From positions 1 to 64,000 of the forward strand of contig CANLUS010000006.1 of NCBI GenBank assembly GCA_947494325.1: DNA of 64,000 nt, written 5' to 3'. Numbering within the stretch: the first letter of the stretch is position 1; each line of letters starts with the position of its first letter. Position numbers and translations under genes: made by a program. The notes beneath the pieces were generated by a model, which saw only the letters and a program-made list of their open reading frames with translations, was not told where the DNA came from and searched no databases. This DNA comes from an uncultured Flavobacteriaceae bacterium (GTDB lineage Bacteria > Bacteroidota > Bacteroidia > Flavobacteriales > Flavobacteriaceae). Positions 36,336 through 44,750 of this stretch are shown piece after piece.

Positions 36336-36426
36336 AATAGTACTATGGGTTTAAGTAAGTGTATAATTGGCTTATATTTTAAGCTTGGCTAATATAGAAA
36401 AAAAGACTCCTAGGTTTAGCGGAAGA

Positions 36427-36469
36427 AGTGTTAAAAAGTGTTAATTATGTAAATTTACTTTTTAACACT
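36427..36469. repeat. Perfect inverted repeat in a divergent promoter region
   Basis: AGTGTTAAAAAGT (36427-36439) and ACTTTTTAACACT (36457-36469), 13-bp arms 17 bp apart, in the 318-bp gap between the divergent metalloprotease and E2 genes. No T-run follows, so a terminator is unlikely; an operator is possible. The rest of the gap holds no gene I can see. Confidence 0.5.
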
Positions 36470-36653
36470 ACCTGTATGTCTTTATGAATTTGATAAAATT
36501 AAAGGTGTTTTTATGAGATAAAATCATTGAATCAAGGCTTACCAATATTTTTTTTATATATAAGATAATTCGTAAAAATTATAATCAGAGAATTTTACGA
36601 TTTTACTGCTTAATATTTCTTAAATTGCGGCTTCTAAAAATGACAGAAAAGTA

Positions 36654-37985
36654 ATGGCTAAATTTGAACTAAAATTACCTAAGATGGGAGAAAGTGTTGC
36701 AGAGGCGACCATAACATCTTGGTTAAAGGAAGTTGGTGATACAATCGAATTAGACGAAGCAATTGTAGAAATTGCTACTGATAAGGTAGATTCTGAAGTA
36801 CCAAGTGAAGTCGAAGGCGTTTTAGTAGAACGGTTGTTTGATGTAGATACTGTTGTTGAAGTTGGACAGACATTGGCGATCATAGAAACTAGTGCAAATG
36901 GAGAAGCACCAGCGGATGTTGCAGTAGAAGTGAAAGTTGCAACACCTAGAGTGAATGAAAACGAAGAAGCACCCGGTAAGGTTGAAGAAAATGCTGCAGT
37001 TTTAGAAAACGCTATTAGCGATTTGACCAGTTCTCCTACGGGTAAATTTTATTCTCCTTTGGTTAAAAATATTGCTCAGAAAGAAGGGATTACTATGGAT
37101 GAGCTCGAAGCAATTTCTGGTTCAGGTAAAGAAGGAAGAGTTACAAAAAATGATATCTTAAGCTATATTGATACTCGAGGTACTGTTGCAACAAAAGGAA
37201 ATGTGAGCACACAAGCATCTGTTAGTGCCGCTCCAGAGAAATCAGCTCCAAAAGCTGCTCCAGTTTCGGTAAATGGAGAAGATGAAATTATTGAAATGAC
37301 ACGGATGGGGAAATTAATTTCTCATCATATGGTAGAATCGGTACAAAAGTCAGCGCACGTGCAGTCTTTTATTGAAATCGATGTAACCAATATTGTTAAA
37401 TGGAGGAATAGGGTGAAAGATGCTTATTTTAAACGAGAAGGAGAAAAAATCACGTTCACGCCAATTTTTATGCAGGCTGTTGCGGCTACTATAAAGAAGT
37501 TTCCAATGATTAATATTTCTGTTGATGGTGATAAAATCATTAAACGCAAAAATATCAACCTAGGAATGGCGGCAGCTCTTGATGACGGTAATTTGATTGT
37601 ACCTGTTATAAAAAATGCTGATCAATTGAACTTAGTTGGAATGACAGCATCTGTAAATGATTTAGCTCAAAGAGCGCGTGCAAATCAATTAAAGCCAGAC
37701 GATATTCAAGGAGGTACCTACACTGTGACCAATGTTGGAAGCTTCGGAAGTGTGATGGGAACACCAATTATAAATCAACCACAAGTTGCTATTTTAGCGC
37801 TCGGGGCTGTGCGTAAAGTACCGGCAGTTATAGAAACTGCTGAAGGTGATTTTATCGGTATTCGTCATAAAATGTTTGTCTCTCATTCATATGATCATAG
37901 AGTGGTGAATGGTGCTTTAGGCGGTATGTTCATAAAATCGTTAAAAGAGACGTTGGAAGCTTGGGATATAGCCCAAGATTTTTAA
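36654..37985 (+). CDS. Dihydrolipoamide acyltransferase (E2) of a 2-oxoacid dehydrogenase complex
   Basis: 443 residues. One lipoyl domain (about 1-78, lipoyl lysine in EIATDKVDSE), a peripheral-subunit-binding domain (about 126-166, SPLVKNIAQKEGI) and a catalytic domain (about 210-443) ending with HxxxDHRxxNG (SYDHRVVNG). Transfers acyl groups from the E1 product to CoA. The composition fits branched-chain or pyruvate E2; no E1 or E3 gene is adjacent, so specificity is open. Ends in a strong terminator. Confidence 0.93.
   Translation: MAKFELKLPKMGESVAEATITSWLKEVGDTIELDEAIVEIATDKVDSEVPSEVEGVLVERLFDVDTVVEVGQTLAIIETSANGEAPADVAVEVKVATPRVNENEEAPGKVEENAAVLENAISDLTSSPTGKFYSPLVKNIAQKEGITMDELEAISGSGKEGRVTKNDILSYIDTRGTVATKGNVSTQASVSAAPEKSAPKAAPVSVNGEDEIIEMTRMGKLISHHMVESVQKSAHVQSFIEIDVTNIVKWRNRVKDAYFKREGEKITFTPIFMQAVAATIKKFPMINISVDGDKIIKRKNINLGMAAALDDGNLIVPVIKNADQLNLVGMTASVNDLAQRARANQLKPDDIQGGTYTVTNVGSFGSVMGTPIINQPQVAILALGAVRKVPAVIETAEGDFIGIRHKMFVSHSYDHRVVNGALGGMFIKSLKETLEAWDIAQDF
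37946..37985 (+). repeat. 3' end of the E2 gene, repeated 2.2 kb downstream
   Basis: The last codons (EAWDIAQDF then stop) recur at 40165-40205 with 27 of the last 30 bases identical and the differences in third codon positions. Listed as the source copy of the direct repeat. Confidence 0.7.
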
Positions 37986-38004
37986 AAAATTACTGAGTAT
38001 AAAA

Positions 38005-38040
38005 CTAAAAGCGTCTAGATTTTCTAGACGCTTTTTTATT
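38005..38040. terminator. Strong terminator between the E2 and YiaAB genes
   Basis: Perfect 11-bp stem AAGCGTCTAGA (38009-38019) / TCTAGACGCTT (38023-38033), loop TTT, followed by a T-run on the plus strand and preceded by an A-run; works for both convergent genes. Confidence 0.9.
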
Positions 38041-38055
38041 TAGTAATAATTCATT

Positions 38056-38517
38056 TTAGTCTAAATCGTCAAAGAATTTTTTATCGCGAATGTTTTTTTG
38101 AACAGCGACCACCGCAAATAAACTTAAGACAAAAGACATACCATAAAATCCTTTTTCGCTCAATTCTAAGTCTGCGTTCCAAAGTCCTATAGTCAAAAGT
38201 AATATTGAGGCTACAGTTGTAAACCAACTAATACTATAATAAATATCTGTAACGGGAACACCTTCTAGTTTGTCTCTCACACTTTTTTGAACGGATACTG
38301 CCGAAAATAAACCAAATAACAATACTGTAAAATAATATCCTTTTTCGTTTAGCTCCATGTCTATATTCCATAAACCAATGCAATATGAAGCCATGCCTAT
38401 TAGTAAGGCTGTCCATGATGCAGATATGAAAGCAGCCGTTGGGCTTCCATTGAACTCTTTCGTTTCTTTAAAAGTAGAATCATAACCTTTTTTGAATTCA
38501 TTGTTTTGATTTTCCAT
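38056..38517 (-). CDS. YiaA/YiaB family inner-membrane protein
   Basis: 153 residues. Two tandem copies of a two-helix unit, at about 28-75 ([40 protein letters not shown]) and about 90-145 ([40 protein letters not shown]), the YiaAB domain. Each unit ends with VQK and a basic residue. Function unknown; the family is linked to stress response. Convergent with the E2 gene across a terminator. Confidence 0.92.
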   Translation of the reverse strand: MENQNNEFKKGYDSTFKETKEFNGSPTAAFISASWTALLIGMASYCIGLWNIDMELNEKGYYFTVLLFGLFSAVSVQKSVRDKLEGVPVTDIYYSISWFTTVASILLLTIGLWNADLELSEKGFYGMSFVLSLFAVVAVQKNIRDKKFFDDLD

Positions 38518-38671
38518 TGTATAAAATTTAATAGTTAATTATTTAAATACGATGCAAATATGAGCAGACTTTAAAATGATAACAATATGATTTTGTTTAA
38601 AAACTTACGATTAAAAATAATAGTATTAATATTAAATTAATATATTTAAACATTAAATAACTTATGATTAA

Positions 38672-40126
38672 ATGAAGAGTATAAGCAAAATTATAGCTAT
38701 CCTAAGTGAAGAAGAAAAGCGAGAGTTTATACTTCAGTTAAACAGAAAGAATAGAATAAGGAATGTTAAAAATGTGTTGCTTTTCGAACTGTTGGATAGT
38801 AATATTAATGATGATTTAGACATCAGATTATATGGGAAACCTTCTAAAAATGCTTATCATGCCCTTTGCAAAAGACTTCAAGATAGTTTACTAGATTACA
38901 TCGCTTATAAAAGTTTTGCCAATGAAATTTCAGAAGAATTTGAAATTTTAAAGTTATTACGTGCCAGCAGAATATTTTTTGAACATAGAGAATACAAAAT
39001 TGCGTTTAAGACTTTAACAAGAGCTGAACGTATTGCAGTTCAATTTGATATTTATTCAATATTAAATGAAATATATTATACTAAAATACAGTATTCCTTT
39101 CTTGATTCAAAAATTAATTTAGAGCTTTTGATAGCAAAAGCAAATAAGAATATGGAACAGCTTCAGAAAGAGACTCAATTAAATATGGTTTACGCTACAA
39201 TTAAGTATAGATTAAAAAAATCATATGAAAAAGATGCCAAAGAAATTATCAAAAGTGCTTTTGCAAACTTTAACTTAGAGATAGATAAAGCACTAACATA
39301 TAAATCTTTATATAAACTTATGAATATTACCGCAGCAACCGGTAAATTGCAAAATAATTTTTATACCGTTTTGCCTTTAATGATTGATATTTATAATGTT
39401 ATAAATCAAAAAAAAGATAAAGCGCAAAAACATATATTTTATCATCTTGAAATTTTATACATACTATCGGCTAGCTATTTTAGAAATAAAGACTTCAAAA
39501 AATCATTAAATATTTTAAAGTTAATGGAAAATGAAATGGATGATAATAAAAAATATTACAATCGTTTTTCAGAAAAACTAATTAAAATGAAGGCACTTAA
39601 TTTCAATTTTACCGGAGATTTCAATAATGCCATTAAGTTGTTAAAAATACATATAGGTGACTCGTTGGATATCACTTTGATTTTAATTATGTGCTTATTT
39701 CAACAAAATAAATTTGATGAAGCATATCAGGTATATAAAACCTTAAATCATAGTGATATTTGGTATGAAAAGAAAATGGGTTGGATTTGGGTGATTAAAA
39801 AAAATATTATTGAAATATTGTTATTAATTGAATTGGATAAAATGGATTTAGTACTTATTCGATTAGATAGTTTTAAGAAAAGGTTTGGTAAACATTTAAA
39901 GGAAATTGGTGAAGTTAGAGCATTAACTTTTATAAATCTCGTGAGTGAGTATTATAAGAATCCTAAAGAAGCAATTACAGAAGAGTTTAAAAAAAAGGTA
40001 GAGGTTTCTTTTGAATGGATAGGTAAGGATCGAGAAGATATCTTCATCATGAGCTTTTATGCTTGGTTAAAGTCAAAAATGGAAGAATCAGATTTATATA
40101 ATACTACACTAAGGTTAGTGAGATAG
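38672..40126 (+). CDS. TPR-like helical protein of unknown function
   Basis: 484 residues, entirely helical, no signal peptide or membrane segment, very rich in lysine, isoleucine and asparagine. Repeating helix pairs with pattern similar to tetratricopeptide repeats (FKKSLNILKLMENEMD, FNNAIKLLKIHI, FDEAYQVYKTLNH). Such proteins scaffold other proteins; comparable flavobacterial proteins have no known role. AT content appears higher than that of the flanking genes, a sign of possible recent acquisition. It is followed at once by the repeated E2 tail. Confidence 0.8.
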   Translation: MKSISKIIAILSEEEKREFILQLNRKNRIRNVKNVLLFELLDSNINDDLDIRLYGKPSKNAYHALCKRLQDSLLDYIAYKSFANEISEEFEILKLLRASRIFFEHREYKIAFKTLTRAERIAVQFDIYSILNEIYYTKIQYSFLDSKINLELLIAKANKNMEQLQKETQLNMVYATIKYRLKKSYEKDAKEIIKSAFANFNLEIDKALTYKSLYKLMNITAATGKLQNNFYTVLPLMIDIYNVINQKKDKAQKHIFYHLEILYILSASYFRNKDFKKSLNILKLMENEMDDNKKYYNRFSEKLIKMKALNFNFTGDFNNAIKLLKIHIGDSLDITLILIMCLFQQNKFDEAYQVYKTLNHSDIWYEKKMGWIWVIKKNIIEILLLIELDKMDLVLIRLDSFKKRFGKHLKEIGEVRALTFINLVSEYYKNPKEAITEEFKKKVEVSFEWIGKDREDIFIMSFYAWLKSKMEESDLYNTTLRLVR

Positions 40127-40164
40127 TAAGCGAATTTTATCGTTGCTCATAATTACAGGAGTTG

Positions 40165-40205
40165 AGAGACATTCAGAAGCTTGGGATATTGCGCAAGATT
40201 TTTAG
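40165..40205 (+). pseudogene. Remnant of the 3' end of an E2 acyltransferase gene
   Basis: Encodes ERHSEAWDIAQDF and a stop in frame; the last nine residues are identical to the end of the E2 at 36654-37985, and the DNA differs mainly at synonymous positions. No upstream part of an E2 gene remains. Suggests that a paralogous or duplicated E2 gene end was left behind, with the YiaAB and TPR-like genes now lying between. Confidence 0.6.
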
Positions 40206-40236
40206 ATAGCTAACTTTTAAATTCCACAAATCATAT

Positions 40237-40572
40237 CTATAGTTCCTCAAGAACTGATTGTCCTTTCGAGAGGTCACCAGAGGTCCATTGCCAATTTTCA
40301 TGTAATCGAATTTTACCATTAGCCATGATTTCTGGACTAGATGTACAGATTCCTGTCATTAATTCGCCTTTTCTATTAACTTGATGATAGCGCATATCTA
40401 TATTTCCTGTTTCATCAACTATGGCGATAAGCTGACCTTTTGTTATTTGTCCTCCCGAATATGTGCAAGTTAGAATAGAGCCCTGCTGTTCATAATGAAA
40501 TATAGTATCTTCTGAAGTTTCAGCATTTGGAGTGTTTTGGACTGGTTTGAATTTTTTATTGTGATAATTCAT
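40237..40572 (-). CDS. Conserved hypothetical protein (beta-rich)
   Basis: 111 residues from the ATG at 40572 (MNYHNKKFKPV); upstream in-frame ATGs give a longer version with a leader unlike a real N-terminus. Beta-rich with alternating segments (FHYEQQGSILTCTYSGGQI, IRLHENWQWTSGD). Flavobacterial relatives are sometimes called N-acetylglutamate synthase, but no acetyltransferase motif is visible here, so that name is not supported. Monocistronic. Confidence 0.75.
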   Translation of the reverse strand: MNYHNKKFKPVQNTPNAETSEDTIFHYEQQGSILTCTYSGGQITKGQLIAIVDETGNIDMRYHQVNRKGELMTGICTSSPEIMANGKIRLHENWQWTSGDLSKGQSVLEEL

Positions 40573-40727
40573 GGTGGTTTTGTAATTGGATATCATAGCG
40601 AAGTTCGAGTAAATTTTATTTATAAACAAACGACTTTTGTTACCATATTGGAGCAGTCTAAATAAATTTTGTAACATTTTTAGGGATCATGAGTTACCCC
40701 TATAAAATCAATTTAATTTTAAATAAC

Positions 40728-41738
40728 ATGAAAACATTATCCAAATTACTTATCGTATTCGTCATGTCTGTATTAACTACTTCAATGGCAATAGCTCAAA
40801 ATAATGGAAAGCAACCAAGTAAAGTTGGTTCGATTTCTATTAATAATTTTTCTGGATCATTAGAGATTTCAGAAGGATTTTGGACTGCAACAAAGGAAAA
40901 AAATACCGTGCACATTCAGCTTATGAATTCAAGAAAGACCAACGGTTCATTTTTTATAAATTTTACGGTCGATGAAACTGAGCTTACAAAAAATGATGCC
41001 ACCAGTTTTGAATTAGATAGGCAAGTTGGAAAAATTACTTTTAAAGGTCAATTTCCAATAGGCGAAAGTACTGGTAAATTTTTATTCGTTCAGCATGCTG
41101 ACTTCAAGGGTTTTCTTAAAGGAAAGGTATTGACCAATTTATCAAAAAAGGAGGATTATTATTACTTCAAATTATTTTTAGGAAATGTTACTAAAAGCTA
41201 TGTAAATAATATTATCAAGAGGGGATATAAACCTACATTAAAACAACTAGGTAAATTGGCAATTCATAATGTAAGTACAGCGTATATGGATGCCTTAGAT
41301 AAAACGAATTATCGAGATTTAGAGTTAGATATGCTTGTGAGATTTGCACAGCACGATGTTACGATCAACTATCTAAAAGAACTTGATAAAGCCGGATATG
41401 GGCATATTGATGCACAAATGGTAAAACGATTTGCCATTCACGGTGTTAGTTCAAATTATATTAAAGAATTAGCTGCGGTGGGCTATGGAAATTTGGAAGC
41501 GAATATGTTGAAGAAATTCGCCACTCATAAAATCAGTTCGAATTATATTAAATCCTTATTAGCGACCAAAATATATAAACCAGAAGCAAATGATATTAAA
41601 AAGGCAAAAATTCATAAGATTTCTGCAAGTTTTATAAAAGATGCACAAAATAAAGGGTATGATTCTCAAGAACTTGCTTATTATGTAAAATTAAAAGTAA
41701 GAGGGAAGCATAAATCTAAATCTAAATACAAAATTTGA
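40728..41738 (+). CDS. Exported protein with tandem ~24-residue helical repeats
   Basis: 336 residues from the ATG at 40728, chosen because it gives a clean signal peptide (MKTLSKLLIVFVMSVLTTSM, ending AIAQ); the upstream ATG at 40689 does not. Mature part: beta-rich domain (about 25-150), then about five tandem repeats of some 24 residues (about 170-310), pattern HxVSxxYxxxLxxxGYxxL, for example HDVTINYLKELDKAGY and HGVSSNYIKELAAVGY. Similar repeats occur in BlaR1/M56-type and other Bacteroidota proteins. Role unknown; a protein-protein interaction module is likely. A strong terminator follows. Confidence 0.85.
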   Translation: MKTLSKLLIVFVMSVLTTSMAIAQNNGKQPSKVGSISINNFSGSLEISEGFWTATKEKNTVHIQLMNSRKTNGSFFINFTVDETELTKNDATSFELDRQVGKITFKGQFPIGESTGKFLFVQHADFKGFLKGKVLTNLSKKEDYYYFKLFLGNVTKSYVNNIIKRGYKPTLKQLGKLAIHNVSTAYMDALDKTNYRDLELDMLVRFAQHDVTINYLKELDKAGYGHIDAQMVKRFAIHGVSSNYIKELAAVGYGNLEANMLKKFATHKISSNYIKSLLATKIYKPEANDIKKAKIHKISASFIKDAQNKGYDSQELAYYVKLKVRGKHKSKSKYKI

Positions 41739-41780
41739 AAACTACGTATTAAACGATAATTACAATTTATAGACATAAAA

Positions 41781-41810
41781 AAACCTCGAAATTAATTTCG
41801 AGGTTTTTGA
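41781..41810. terminator. Bidirectional terminator between the repeat protein and rpmE2
   Basis: 26-nt perfect palindrome (41781-41806, arms starting AAACCTCGAAAT) followed by T on the plus strand and, read the other way, T-rich on the minus strand; ends both convergent genes. Confidence 0.9.
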
Positions 41811-41829
41811 TATTATTAAAGTACAAAAT

Positions 41830-42081
41830 TTACTTTTTGAACTTCGCATATTTACTTTTAAATTTATCAATACGACCTGCAGCATCGATTAATTTTACCT
41901 TACCAGTATAATACGGATGAGATGTTCTAGAAATCTCTAATTTGATTAGAGGATACTCAACACCATCAACTTCAATTGTTTCTTTCGTATCAGCAGTAGA
42001 GCGTGTTAAAAATACATCCTCATTTGACATATCTTTAAAAGCTACCATTCTATAATTTTCTGGATGAATTCCTTTTCTCAT
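41830..42081 (-). CDS. rpmE2: 50S ribosomal protein L31 type B (zinc-free)
   Basis: 83 residues, normal length. MRKGIHPENYRMV start and the basic C-terminus DKFKSKYAKFKK are typical of L31 type B. The CxxC pairs of zinc-binding (type A) L31 are absent, so this is the C- form. Component of the large ribosomal subunit at the B1b bridge. In some bacteria type B replaces zinc-binding L31 in zinc limitation; in Bacteroidota it is often the only copy. Confidence 0.97.
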   Translation of the reverse strand: MRKGIHPENYRMVAFKDMSNEDVFLTRSTADTKETIEVDGVEYPLIKLEISRTSHPYYTGKVKLIDAAGRIDKFKSKYAKFKK

Positions 42082-42111
42082 CGTACACTTTTTTAATTTG
42101 TTAAATTACAG

Positions 42112-42145
42112 CAAAAATAAAGCCTTGCTGTTTTGAGAGTGCAAA
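42112..42145 (-). promoter_or_regulatory. Promoter of rpmE2
   Basis: Minus strand TTTG (42145-42142), 22-nt spacer, TATTTTTG (42119-42112), 30 bp before the rpmE2 ATG; full consensus with spacing at the upper limit. Confidence 0.55.
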
Positions 42146-42161
42146 TTTAATACTATTTTTG
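42132..42161 (+). promoter_or_regulatory. Promoter of the glutaminyl cyclase operon
   Basis: TTTG (42132-42135), 18-nt spacer, TATTTTTG (42154-42161), 45 bp before the ATG at 42206. It overlaps the divergent rpmE2 promoter, so the two may compete. Confidence 0.55.
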
Positions 42162-42205
42162 AAAAATCAAACTTTAAATATACTTTTTCTATAAAAAAAT
42201 ATACT

Positions 42206-43216
42206 ATGAATTTAAAATCTTTTTTTGGTGTAGTAATTTTAGGCCTTTTCGTTGCCTCATGTGGTAATGAATATAAATTATCATTGACTTCTCCAAAAGA
42301 GATAAAAGTGAATGAACAACTAACTTTAGAAGTGTCAGAAAAAGAAAATAAGCCTATAGATTCTATCCGTTATTACCTCGACGGAATTCGCATTGAGAAA
42401 AATTCGGCTATTTCAAATAAGAAACTCGGTAAGCATGCCGTATCGGCTACTATTTTTTACGCTGGTCAGCAAAAACAATTAACAAATACAGTACATTTTT
42501 ATGCTGCTCAAGCTCCCAGCATTTATACCTATGAGATTATAAACGAATTTCCTCATGACGAAAAAGCTTTTACACAAGGATTAGAATATCGAGATGGTTT
42601 CTTGTATGAGAGTACGGGTCAATATGGACAATCTTCACTACGAAAAGTTGAAATAAGCACAGGTAAAGTTTTGCAAAAACATGCACTTGATAAGGAGTAC
42701 TTTGGTGAAGGTATCACTATTTTAAATGATAAGATTTATATGCTAACTTGGAAAAAGATGAAAGGCTTTATTTTTGATTTAGAAAGTTTTGAGCAACAAG
42801 GTGAGTTTCTATACAATCAAAGTAAAGAAGGATGGGGCTTGACACATTCAACTGATCAAATCATCAAAAGTGATGGTACTGAGAAAATTTGGTTTTTAAA
42901 TCTGAATACCCAAAAAGAAGAACGTTATATTGAGGCTTATACGCATGATAGAAAAACCGACGAGTTAAATGAACTTGAATTTATCAAGGGTAAAGTTTAT
43001 GCCAACAAATGGCAAAGAAATAGTATTTTAATTATTAATCCAGATACAGGAGCCGTAGAAGGGGTTGCAAATTTAAAGGGTTTACAAGAAAAAGCAGGCG
43101 AGAAAGGATCAGATAATGTCTTAAATGGAATTGCTTATGATGCTGAAAATGACCGACTATTTGTAACCGGTAAACGGTGGAAAGTCCTTTTTGAAATAAG
43201 ACTAAAGAAAAAGTAA
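42206..43216 (+). CDS. Glutaminyl-peptide cyclotransferase, lipoprotein
   Basis: 336 residues. Lipobox FVASC (C about 19). After a short Ig-like N-terminal segment (about 25-110), a five-bladed propeller of the plant-type glutamine cyclotransferase family (PF05096) with FTQGLEYRDGFLYESTG and GWGLTH. It converts N-terminal glutamine to pyroglutamate, acting on exported proteins; in Bacteroidota these enzymes modify proteins with Gln at position +1 after signal cleavage. A 4-bp gap to the next lipoprotein gene. Confidence 0.92.
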   Translation: MNLKSFFGVVILGLFVASCGNEYKLSLTSPKEIKVNEQLTLEVSEKENKPIDSIRYYLDGIRIEKNSAISNKKLGKHAVSATIFYAGQQKQLTNTVHFYAAQAPSIYTYEIINEFPHDEKAFTQGLEYRDGFLYESTGQYGQSSLRKVEISTGKVLQKHALDKEYFGEGITILNDKIYMLTWKKMKGFIFDLESFEQQGEFLYNQSKEGWGLTHSTDQIIKSDGTEKIWFLNLNTQKEERYIEAYTHDRKTDELNELEFIKGKVYANKWQRNSILIINPDTGAVEGVANLKGLQEKAGEKGSDNVLNGIAYDAENDRLFVTGKRWKVLFEIRLKKK

Positions 43217-43220
43217 GAAT

Positions 43221-44750
43221 ATGCGAAACGTATATGTCGTCTTCATTATAGTGCTACTTGTTTTTTGTAATTCGTGTCGTAAAGATTTTAGTACGATTAG
43301 AAGTAGTGGAAAGTTAACTTTTTCTAAAGACACTATTTTTTTAGATACGATTTTTTCGAATATCAGTTCAAGTACACGGAGTGTTAAAGTGTATAACAAA
43401 AGTAATAGTGCAATTACCATTCCTACAATTGCGCTAGGTCGTGGAGAAGACTCTTTTTACAGATTAAACGTTGATGGTATTGCAGGTAAGACATTTACCG
43501 ATATCGATATTTTAGCAAGAGATAGTATTTTCATTTTTATTGAAGCGACTATAGATTTTCAGCAAGTTACAAATCCGATTTACACAGATTCAATAGTTTT
43601 TGATGCGGCTAATAATGTGCAGGATATAGATCTAGTTACTCTCGTACAGGATGCCAATTTTTTATTTCCGAGCAGAGATGCTCAAGGTATTACAGAAACT
43701 ATAGTTTTGGGGCAAGATGAACTAGGAGAGGATATCCTTATCAATGGATTTCTATTAGATGATGATACTACGTGGACGAATGATAAGCCGTATGTTGTCT
43801 ATGGTTATGTAGGTGTTCCTGAAAATAAAACACTTACAATAGAAGAGGGGACAACTGTGTTTTTTCATGCCAATTCTGGTTTATTAACGCAGCCTGGTGC
43901 TTCCTTAAAAGTAAATGGTACTCTAGGAAATGAAGTTGTTTTTGAAGGAGATCGATTAGAACCTGCATTTTCTGATGTTCCAGGTCAATGGGGAGCAATT
44001 TGGTTACGTTCTGGTAGTACGAATCATGAGATTAATTACGCTGTCATTAAAAATTCGACCATAGGCCTCCTCGTAGATGATAAAAATAACAGTGATATCA
44101 CTTTAGAAATTAAGAATAGTCAACTCTATAATTTTTCCAATTTTGGGATCTTAGGTAGAGGCGCACATATCGAAGGAGAGAATATTGTTATGGGCAATAG
44201 CGGACAATCATTATTGGCATGTACCGTTGGAGGCATCTATAATTTTAAGCACTCAACCTTTGCCAATTATTGGAGAAATAGTGTGCGTAATTTCCCCGCG
44301 GTATTAGTAAATAATTTTTTAACGTCGTTTGATGCCAATGGCAATGAAGTTGTGACGACAAACGATCTCCAAGAAGCCAATTTTTCTAATTGTATTATAG
44401 ATGGAAATCAGAATATTGAATTTGTTGTGGATAGAATCGACGGTGCTTTGTTCAATTTTAATGTAAAGAATAGCTTATTGAAATTTGACACTAGTGATCC
44501 AACCCTCTTAAATAATCCTTTATTTGATTTTAATGACGGAACACTTTATCAGAACCCTATTTTGAATGGAATCGTCAATTTTAAGGATACACGCACTAAT
44601 AATTATATCATTGGTCAAAATTCTGAAGCCATTGGCAATGGGGATATGACAACTGCCCTATCAGTACCGTTCGACATTTTGGGAGTAAACCGTTCCATTT
44701 CACCAGATATTGGTGCCTATCAACATATTACTTTTGAAGAAGATAATTAA
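43221..44750 (+). CDS. Lipoprotein with a parallel beta-helix-like domain
   Basis: 509 residues. Lipobox FCNSC (C about 19). An N-terminal Ig-like region (about 30-130) is followed by a repetitive beta region (about 190-420) with runs such as EGTTVFFHANSGLL, GQWGAIWLRSG, EIKNSQLYNFSNFGI, consistent with a right-handed beta helix. No catalytic residue is recognised. In one operon with the glutaminyl cyclase (4-bp gap). Surface-exposed binding or hydrolase function possible; unknown. Confidence 0.85.
   Translation: MRNVYVVFIIVLLVFCNSCRKDFSTIRSSGKLTFSKDTIFLDTIFSNISSSTRSVKVYNKSNSAITIPTIALGRGEDSFYRLNVDGIAGKTFTDIDILARDSIFIFIEATIDFQQVTNPIYTDSIVFDAANNVQDIDLVTLVQDANFLFPSRDAQGITETIVLGQDELGEDILINGFLLDDDTTWTNDKPYVVYGYVGVPENKTLTIEEGTTVFFHANSGLLTQPGASLKVNGTLGNEVVFEGDRLEPAFSDVPGQWGAIWLRSGSTNHEINYAVIKNSTIGLLVDDKNNSDITLEIKNSQLYNFSNFGILGRGAHIEGENIVMGNSGQSLLACTVGGIYNFKHSTFANYWRNSVRNFPAVLVNNFLTSFDANGNEVVTTNDLQEANFSNCIIDGNQNIEFVVDRIDGALFNFNVKNSLLKFDTSDPTLLNNPLFDFNDGTLYQNPILNGIVNFKDTRTNNYIIGQNSEAIGNGDMTTALSVPFDILGVNRSISPDIGAYQHITFEEDN

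Noticed and set aside
40237-40572. Naming the small beta-rich protein N-acetylglutamate synthase
   Set aside because: No acetyl-CoA-binding motif or GNAT fold pattern is visible; the name appears to be an inherited annotation.
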